Positions 1 through 3,368 of a stretch of DNA of 5,972 nt are shown in pieces (positions within the stretch are counted from its first letter, which is position 1; each line of letters starts with the position of its first letter). Source of the stretch: RGIG2945 sp045540355 (GTDB lineage Bacteria > Bacillota > Clostridia > Oscillospirales > Acutalibacteraceae); NCBI GenBank assembly GCA_045540355.1, contig JAZQHB010000063.1:1-5972 (forward strand), read 5' to 3'. The notes beneath the pieces were generated by a model. It was not told the origin of the DNA. It made no database searches and saw only the letters and a program-made list of their open reading frames with translations. The translations under genes and the position numbers were made by a program.

Positions 1-239
1 TTCATCATCTGTTCGGTCAACTGTTCCAACATCTTCTGAGCCTGCTGTTCTGTTTCCGAAAGATGTTTCGTCAGTTCGCCCTTCGTCAGCAGAATGTTGA
101 ATAACACTCTCTTGTGATTCATCAGGTACTTTTTCCTCATCATAGCGTACTTGCCAAGTGTAACGTTCATTTCCTCTTTCGGAAGCGTGATGTTCGGGAT
201 TCTGTAATCTCCGACCTGTCTGTAAGTTATCTGTGACAT
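1..239 (-). CDS. tnpV: TnpV-family transposon protein, nested out of frame in the large polyvalent protein gene (partial)
   Basis: An ATG at 239-237 opens a frame of 79 codons that runs without a stop to the left edge. It begins MSQITYRQVGDYRIPNITLP, continues with LGKYAMMRKKYLMNHKRVLF, then NILLTKGELTKHLSETEQQA and ends MLEQLTEQMM. This matches the N-terminal pattern I know for TnpV: 'ITY..VGDY.IPNL.LP....IGKYG.MR..YL..H....N.LL..G.L..HL.EI...A....E.L..QM'. Usual length is about 115-125 aa, so roughly 40 residues are missing to the left. A GAAAGGAG ribosome site lies 8 nt upstream. tnpV is named from Tn4451-type clostridial transposons; its role is not settled. The frame is +1 relative to the surrounding gene, on the same strand, and its codon use looks more ordinary here than that of the enclosing frame, which is rich in rare Arg codons. 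Likely translated by internal initiation on the operon mRNA. Confidence 0.75.
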   Translation of the reverse strand, partial: MSQITYRQVGDYRIPNITLPKEEMNVTLGKYAMMRKKYLMNHKRVLFNILLTKGELTKHLSETEQQAQKMLEQLTEQMM

Positions 240-1080
240 CCTTTTTACTCCTTTCGGTGTCTGTTTTTTGTTTTGCACCCTCATCATATCCGAAATTATA
301 TGAATTGACAAATGTGCGATTTTTATTTTTTTCTTCCCTTTGAAGTGCTTTTACGGTTGTTTCAATTTCACGAAGTCCCATTTCGGCTATTTCGCTTGTA
401 GCGGAGCCTAATGCAACTATTGTTTCGTGAGTGTTGAAATTATAGAGGTCTTTGAAATCCTCGGGGTCATAGAAATCGTCAGCGTTAATACCGCACCTTG
501 TCATCATCATATATCCGATACTGCTGACAAGAGTATTTCTCAACACAGACCTTATATTATCCTCGTCAAAATCTTCAAGGAAACTGCCGTGTTTAACCTC
601 ATCCAAGCTGTAGAGATAATCAAGGATATTATCGTCAACCATATTCTGTGCAGTATCATCAATGATTGAAGCAAGTGAGCCGTCACCGACATCACCGAAG
701 GCATTTTCAAGAGCCTCGGCTATTTCAGCTTCAAATCTTTCTTCTACCTGCCAAGACGGTACTTCTATGTTTTGTCTTGAATTGGTATCAGACACATCAA
801 AAACATATCGAAGTTTAGGATATGTGCTTGAATGATTTAACAAAGCGATACCCGTTGCACCTCGGTTTACCCAACGGTTGAATTTTTCATTCCAAAAGCT
901 GATTTCCGCACAAGCGGTTGCTTCGGGTTTTTGAGCAAAGATAAGGATTTGGTCGGGGAAACTGTATTTATAGTTATTTGCTGCAGTTCTCAAAAACGAA
1001 GTCCAATTCTGCTGATTTTCAGTAGCCTTAATAACCTCATCATTGAATACGGAAGTTACAATTTGCAGTTTACTTGCCAA
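1..1080 (-). CDS. N-terminal part of a very large SNF2-helicase/large polyvalent protein of clostridial ICEs (partial, runs off left edge)
   Basis: Open for exactly 360 codons from a TTG at 1080 to the left edge. An in-frame TAA lies directly before the TTG, and the first in-frame ATG is only codon 147, so TTG is the credible start; a GAGGTGG ribosome site sits 5 nt upstream. Residues about 22-110 look like the ArdC-like N-terminal domain of the giant ICE proteins: NWTSFLRTAANNYKYSFPDQ, an ILIFAQKPEATACAE block, WNEKFNRWVNRGATGIALL, and PKLRYVFDVSDT. A second conserved part follows (GSFLEDFDEDNIRSVLRNT, MMMTRCGI, FNTHETIVALGSATSEI, to about residue 250). From about residue 250 the protein becomes a charged, low-complexity linker. 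In family members known to me this N-terminus belongs to a protein of 2000 or more residues with a methyltransferase/SNF2-type helicase body, probably acting on transferred DNA. No helicase motif lies inside this window, so the function rests on family memory. The last 80 codons overlap tnpV in another frame. Confidence 0.85.
   Translation of the reverse strand, partial: MASKLQIVTSVFNDEVIKATENQQNWTSFLRTAANNYKYSFPDQILIFAQKPEATACAEISFWNEKFNRWVNRGATGIALLNHSSTYPKLRYVFDVSDTNSRQNIEVPSWQVEERFEAEIAEALENAFGDVGDGSLASIIDDTAQNMVDDNILDYLYSLDEVKHGSFLEDFDEDNIRSVLRNTLVSSIGYMMMTRCGINADDFYDPEDFKDLYNFNTHETIVALGSATSEIAEMGLREIETTVKALQREEKNKNRTFVNSYNFGYDEGAKQKTDTERSKKDVTDNLQTGRRLQNPEHHASERGNERYTWQVRYDEEKVPDESQESVIQHSADEGRTDETSFGNRTAGSEDVGTVDRTDDE
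248..255 (-). promoter_or_regulatory. Ribosome binding site for nested tnpV
   Basis: Reading on the minus strand, GAAAGGAG is followed by 8 nt (TAAAAAGG) and then ATG at 239. This is a near-consensus Shine-Dalgarno site inside another reading frame, which supports real internal initiation rather than a chance open frame. Confidence 0.7.
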
Positions 1081-1085
1081 TTAAA

Positions 1086-1092
1086 CCACCTC
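1086..1092 (-). promoter_or_regulatory. Ribosome binding site that decides the TTG start of the large polyvalent protein
   Basis: GAGGTGG on the minus strand, 5 nt before TTG at 1080. It overlaps the TGA stop of the preceding 73-aa gene, so the two genes are probably translationally coupled. Confidence 0.6.
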
Positions 1093-1312
1093 ACTTTTCA
1101 TTGGTTTTAGCAAGATAAGAGAATAACTTATTCGACTTAACGCTTTCCTGCAACTGCTGAATTTCAATAATATCCGTAAAGGATATATCATCAATTACGG
1201 CAATATCCTTGGGCGTGAGCTTCTTTATATCTTCCTCTGTGGTATATCCGAGAGAAATGAGTTTTTCAAGGAGTTTCAACCTTTTGGTTACTTCGTTGGG
1301 TACTTTCGCCAT
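1091..1312 (-). CDS. 73-aa conserved hypothetical protein of clostridial ICEs, upstream of the large polyvalent protein gene
   Basis: The protein begins MAKVPNEVTKRLKLLEKLIS and ends KSNKLFSYLAKTNEK. It is predicted to be all-helical and charged, with a helix-turn-helix-like spacing (VTKRLKLLEKLISLGYTTEEDIKKL, then LTPKDIAVIDDISFTDI), no signal peptide and no membrane segment. I recognise the pattern 'KRL.LL.KL...G..TE..I..L....I..I..I...D...I..LQ..VK.NKLFSYL' from small proteins just before SNF2-type giant genes in gut Firmicutes elements. Its function is unknown, and DNA or protein binding is only a guess from the fold. A GGAAGG site lies about 10 nt before the ATG. The stop is 10 nt from the TTG of the next gene, which fits one operon. 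Confidence 0.75.
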   Translation of the reverse strand: MAKVPNEVTKRLKLLEKLISLGYTTEEDIKKLTPKDIAVIDDISFTDIIEIQQLQESVKSNKLFSYLAKTNEK

Positions 1313-1418
1313 TCTTCTTTACCTTCCTTTCTTCAAATTCTTTATAAACTCGTTTCCAACAAATATTGCAAACATTTTCATTGTGGTATATGCATTTTTT
1401 GCAGCCGAGTTTATTCAT
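1266..1418 (-). CDS. Possible Cys-rich (double CXXC) mini-protein, about 50 aa
   Basis: This small frame fills the 139-nt space between the 317-aa and 73-aa genes. It begins MNKLGCKKCIYHNENVCNIC and carries two CXXC pairs separated by 7 residues, the arrangement of a small zinc knuckle or ribbon, followed by a basic helix (WKRVYKEFEERK). The chosen ATG at 1418 has AAGG 5 nt upstream; in-frame ATGs at 1430 and 1445 would add 4 or 9 residues but have weaker or badly spaced ribosome sites. Its last 47 nt overlap the start of the 73-aa gene in another frame. I do not recognise a named family. Metal binding is inferred only from the cysteine spacing, and the gene could be spurious. Confidence 0.45.
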   Translation of the reverse strand: MNKLGCKKCIYHNENVCNICWKRVYKEFEERKVKKNGESTQRSNQKVETP

Positions 1419-1451
1419 ATTAACCTTCATGGTGTCCGACAACATTTTTCG

Positions 1452-2405
1452 TCATCGTGCATCACCTCGGTCTTTGTGTTTTGTTTTAACGGGTGTGCCG
1501 TTATCGTCATAGTTGTGAGGGTCTGCTTCAGGAGTGTTCCAACCGTTTAAAGAGCCTGCGAGCATTGCCGCTTCCTGTGCTTTTGTTACCCCCATTTCGC
1601 TGTTATGACCGTCAGCAAGTTCTCTGTTCCTTTCGGGTGAGTTGTTGCTGTCGTTTACATCTGAATGTTCGTTTTCGCCCTTTGTGATAATAACGAGATG
1701 ACCGTTTTCGGGTGAAACGGAATAGCACCTTTCGGGAAGTGATGAACGCAAGGGAATAACCTTACTGCCGTTTCTTTCCATTATCTCGGCAAACTCACAG
1801 ATGTGATAAAGTCTGTCACCGACCTCTGTGTGGTACTCGTCAATAAATCTGCAATATTTATCGACCTTTTCACCATCAATGCGATGGATTCTGATTTTAT
1901 CACCGTCGGGAATGGTGAAAACAGGTCTGTATGAGGGAGTAATAAAGCGAATACCCTTACTTGCATGAACAAGATGTGTTTCAAAATACTGCTTTACAAA
2001 GCAGTAGCAGTAAAGGTTGTATTCGCCCTGCCTCGGATTGAGCCTTAAAAGATAAGTATGCTTATCTGTATCAACTCTTACGCCGTAATACTGATTATCT
2101 GCACCGCTGTACTGCTTTGCGTGTTCGTGACAATAACGGCTGAGCCTTGTTCTGTCATTGAGCAGTCTGCCGTAGGTATCATCAAGGCGGAGTGAATTGA
2201 TAACATCGTCAAATTCCTTTTTGAACTCATCTGTCTTGAAGAAAGTACAGACGTCATTCCAAGTGGAATTGAACTCTTGTCCGTTATATCCCATATCCGC
2301 ACGGAGATAACCTATACAGCCTGTCTGCTGATATAACTGCTGACTTTGTCTGAATGTGTATTTTTCAAGATTGGTAGTTATAGGTGTTACATACAAATCC
2401 GTCAT
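1452..2405 (-). CDS. 317-aa conserved hypothetical protein of clostridial ICEs
   Basis: The ATG at 2405 overlaps the TGA of the preceding gene (ATGA), with AAAGGG 7 nt upstream. The main domain covers about residues 1-235: it opens MTDLYVTPITTNLEKYTFRQ, then QQLYQQTGCIGYLRADMG, a helical part (FKTDEFKKEFDDVINSLR), a core YYGVRVDTDKHTYLLRLNPR plus YNLYCYCF, KGIRFITPSYRPVFTIPDGD, and YHICEFAEIMERNGSKVIPL. A polar linker (NDSNNSPERN) leads to a conserved-looking tail, VTKAQEAAMLAGSLNGWNTP to PVKTKHKDRGDAR. I recognise both the core and tail from hypothetical proteins of Tn1549-like elements, but cannot give a domain name with certainty. There is no signal peptide and no membrane segment, so it is probably cytoplasmic. 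The role is unknown; position between a replication-like protein and the giant polyvalent protein suggests accessory work in element maintenance or transfer. Confidence 0.8.
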   Translation of the reverse strand: MTDLYVTPITTNLEKYTFRQSQQLYQQTGCIGYLRADMGYNGQEFNSTWNDVCTFFKTDEFKKEFDDVINSLRLDDTYGRLLNDRTRLSRYCHEHAKQYSGADNQYYGVRVDTDKHTYLLRLNPRQGEYNLYCYCFVKQYFETHLVHASKGIRFITPSYRPVFTIPDGDKIRIHRIDGEKVDKYCRFIDEYHTEVGDRLYHICEFAEIMERNGSKVIPLRSSLPERCYSVSPENGHLVIITKGENEHSDVNDSNNSPERNRELADGHNSEMGVTKAQEAAMLAGSLNGWNTPEADPHNYDDNGTPVKTKHKDRGDAR

Positions 2406-3001
2406 CTTGCATCCCTTTCCTTTCTTCTGTCTGCACGCTCTTTCAGTACCTTTTCAAGACCTTCCTTTGCCCAATCGGGGAGCTTGTCTTTTTCAATAGT
2501 ACCGAGAACATCCTGACGTTTGAACTGCACGGATACTCCCGTGTAAAGATTAGTACAGAAACACGCTGTACCTCTTGAATTTGCAGACGAGCCAAAACCG
2601 CCCGTACAAAGACAAAGCTGATTTACAGAAATTCTGTATTCAGGTTTGAATATATCTGCCTTTATAACTACAACCTTGTCTTTGATTGACTCCCTGTAGT
2701 CAACAGCTTCGCAATCTTCGGCAGTAAGCGGAGTTTTATCAACGGAGATCTTTGCGTTTTCTTCCATAACTCTGTCTGCTTCTGCCGCAATCCTTTCTGC
2801 AAAGATTTTTGCAAGTTCGGCAAAATCATCACCAATGAGAACATCGTTATATCTTGTGAAAATGCCGTTGTTTTCACAACTTGCAACAAGATAAATCATA
2901 TTGTCGGGTGCATTGGGATTTTCGCCGAGTATAATTTCGGTTTTACCGATTTCAAAGGCTTGGGTTATCTCATAACCCTCAACCACTCTTTTTTCACTCA
3001 A
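2402..3001 (-). CDS. 199-aa conserved hypothetical protein of clostridial ICEs, TTG start
   Basis: The frame is open from an ATG at 3067, but that start would overlap the previous gene by 74 nt. A TTG at 3001 is preceded by GGAAGGAG with 9-nt spacing and overlaps the previous stop by 8 nt, so TTG is preferred, giving MSEKRVVEGYEITQAFEIGK. The N-terminal half (about residues 8-80) is an alpha/beta region with IYLVASCENNGIFTRYNDVL and DDFAELAKIFAERIAAEADR. The C-terminal half carries KDKVVVIKADIFKPEYR, QLCLCTGGFGSSANSRGTAC, FCTNLYTGVSVQFKRQDVLG and LPDWAKEGLEKV, a pattern I know well from ICE hypothetical proteins of gut Clostridia, often next to relatives of the 317-aa protein downstream. Three cysteines cluster in LCLCTGG...ACFC; metal binding is possible but unproven. 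Function unknown. The stop overlaps the next ATG, so the genes are coupled. Confidence 0.8.
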   Translation of the reverse strand: MSEKRVVEGYEITQAFEIGKTEIILGENPNAPDNMIYLVASCENNGIFTRYNDVLIGDDFAELAKIFAERIAAEADRVMEENAKISVDKTPLTAEDCEAVDYRESIKDKVVVIKADIFKPEYRISVNQLCLCTGGFGSSANSRGTACFCTNLYTGVSVQFKRQDVLGTIEKDKLPDWAKEGLEKVLKERADRRKERDAR

Positions 3002-3314
3002 TATCTTCAACTCCTTCCATAAGTGTTTTACCGTATTGAGTAAGTGCGTAAAAATTTGCGTGGTCAAACTTGGATTTTCTGAATTGCTTGACCGTAATTA
3101 TGTTTGCTTTTACAAGTCGTTTAATCGCATTTCGCACAGCCTTTTCACCCATAAAGGGGAAAGTGCCTGTCAGAGATTTTTGTGTTATGCGTACAAAAGG
3201 TCTGCCCTCAAACTTGGTGTCCGTATGCGTTAAACGGTAGTTGATAAAGCCAGCAATAAGTGCGGAATTGATACCGTGCTTTATTGCAATAGTGTTACTG
3301 TAATTACATACCAT
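2994..3314 (-). CDS. Winged-helix DNA-binding protein, like the N-terminal domain of replication initiators
   Basis: The 106-aa protein starts MVCNYSNTIAIKHGINSALI. Helix 1 (about residues 13-28, GINSALIAGFINYRLT) is followed by RPFVRITQKSLTGTFPFMGE (43-62), a recognition-type helix KAVRNAIKRLVKANIITVKQ (63-82) and a wing ending FDHANFYALTQYG. The same layout (residence helix, 'R.F....Q..L...FPF.....V..AI..L...G.I', wing) is seen in N-terminal winged-helix domains of phage and plasmid replication proteins and small ICE regulators. At 106 aa only the DNA-binding domain is present, with no primase or DnaD-like part, so a regulator or origin-binding helper is as likely as an initiator. It is the first gene after the terminator, with GGAGGT about 10 nt upstream of the ATG. 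Its end overlaps the next gene by 8 nt. Confidence 0.75.
   Translation of the reverse strand: MVCNYSNTIAIKHGINSALIAGFINYRLTHTDTKFEGRPFVRITQKSLTGTFPFMGEKAVRNAIKRLVKANIITVKQFRKSKFDHANFYALTQYGKTLMEGVEDIE
3011..3018 (-). promoter_or_regulatory. Ribosome binding site that decides the TTG start of the 199-aa gene
   Basis: GGAAGGAG on the minus strand lies 9 nt before TTG at 3001, inside the last codons of the winged-helix gene. The in-frame ATG at 3067 is less likely because it lies deep within the upstream gene. Confidence 0.65.
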
Positions 3315-3330
3315 TTATATATTTACCTCC

Positions 3331-3363
3331 AAAAAGTTAAGGGCAGCCTTTTGACTGCCCTTT
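3331..3363 (-). terminator. Rho-independent terminator after the InlB-repeat protein
   Basis: On the minus strand AAGGGCAG, an 8-nt loop (TCAAAAGG) and CTGCCCTT form an 8-bp perfect stem (arms 3355-3362 and 3339-3346), followed by AAC and five Ts. It begins 6 nt after the TAA of the large surface protein. The U-tract abuts the GGAGGT ribosome site of the winged-helix gene. No convincing -35/-10 pair is visible in the 54 nt before that gene, so downstream expression may depend on read-through or on a promoter inside the 3' end of the large gene. Confidence 0.75.
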
Positions 3364-3368
3364 AGTGT

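Noticed and set aside
427..669. 80-codon plus-strand open frame
   Set aside because: It is a shadow of the conserved N-terminal region of the large polyvalent protein on the minus strand.
1420..1455. 11-codon frame MTKNVVGHHEG overlapping the stop of the 317-aa gene
   Set aside because: It has a good ribosome site (GAGGTG, 7 nt) but is too short to call as a gene; it is kept only as part of the junction-repeat observation.
1209..1550. 113-codon plus-strand open frame, hydrophobic and membrane-like
   Set aside because: It is antisense to three minus-strand genes. The apparent membrane character comes from complementing Lys/Glu-rich codons.
3331..3368. Bidirectional terminator
   Set aside because: On the plus strand the stem is followed only by TTTAGTGTTT, and no plus-strand gene ends here.
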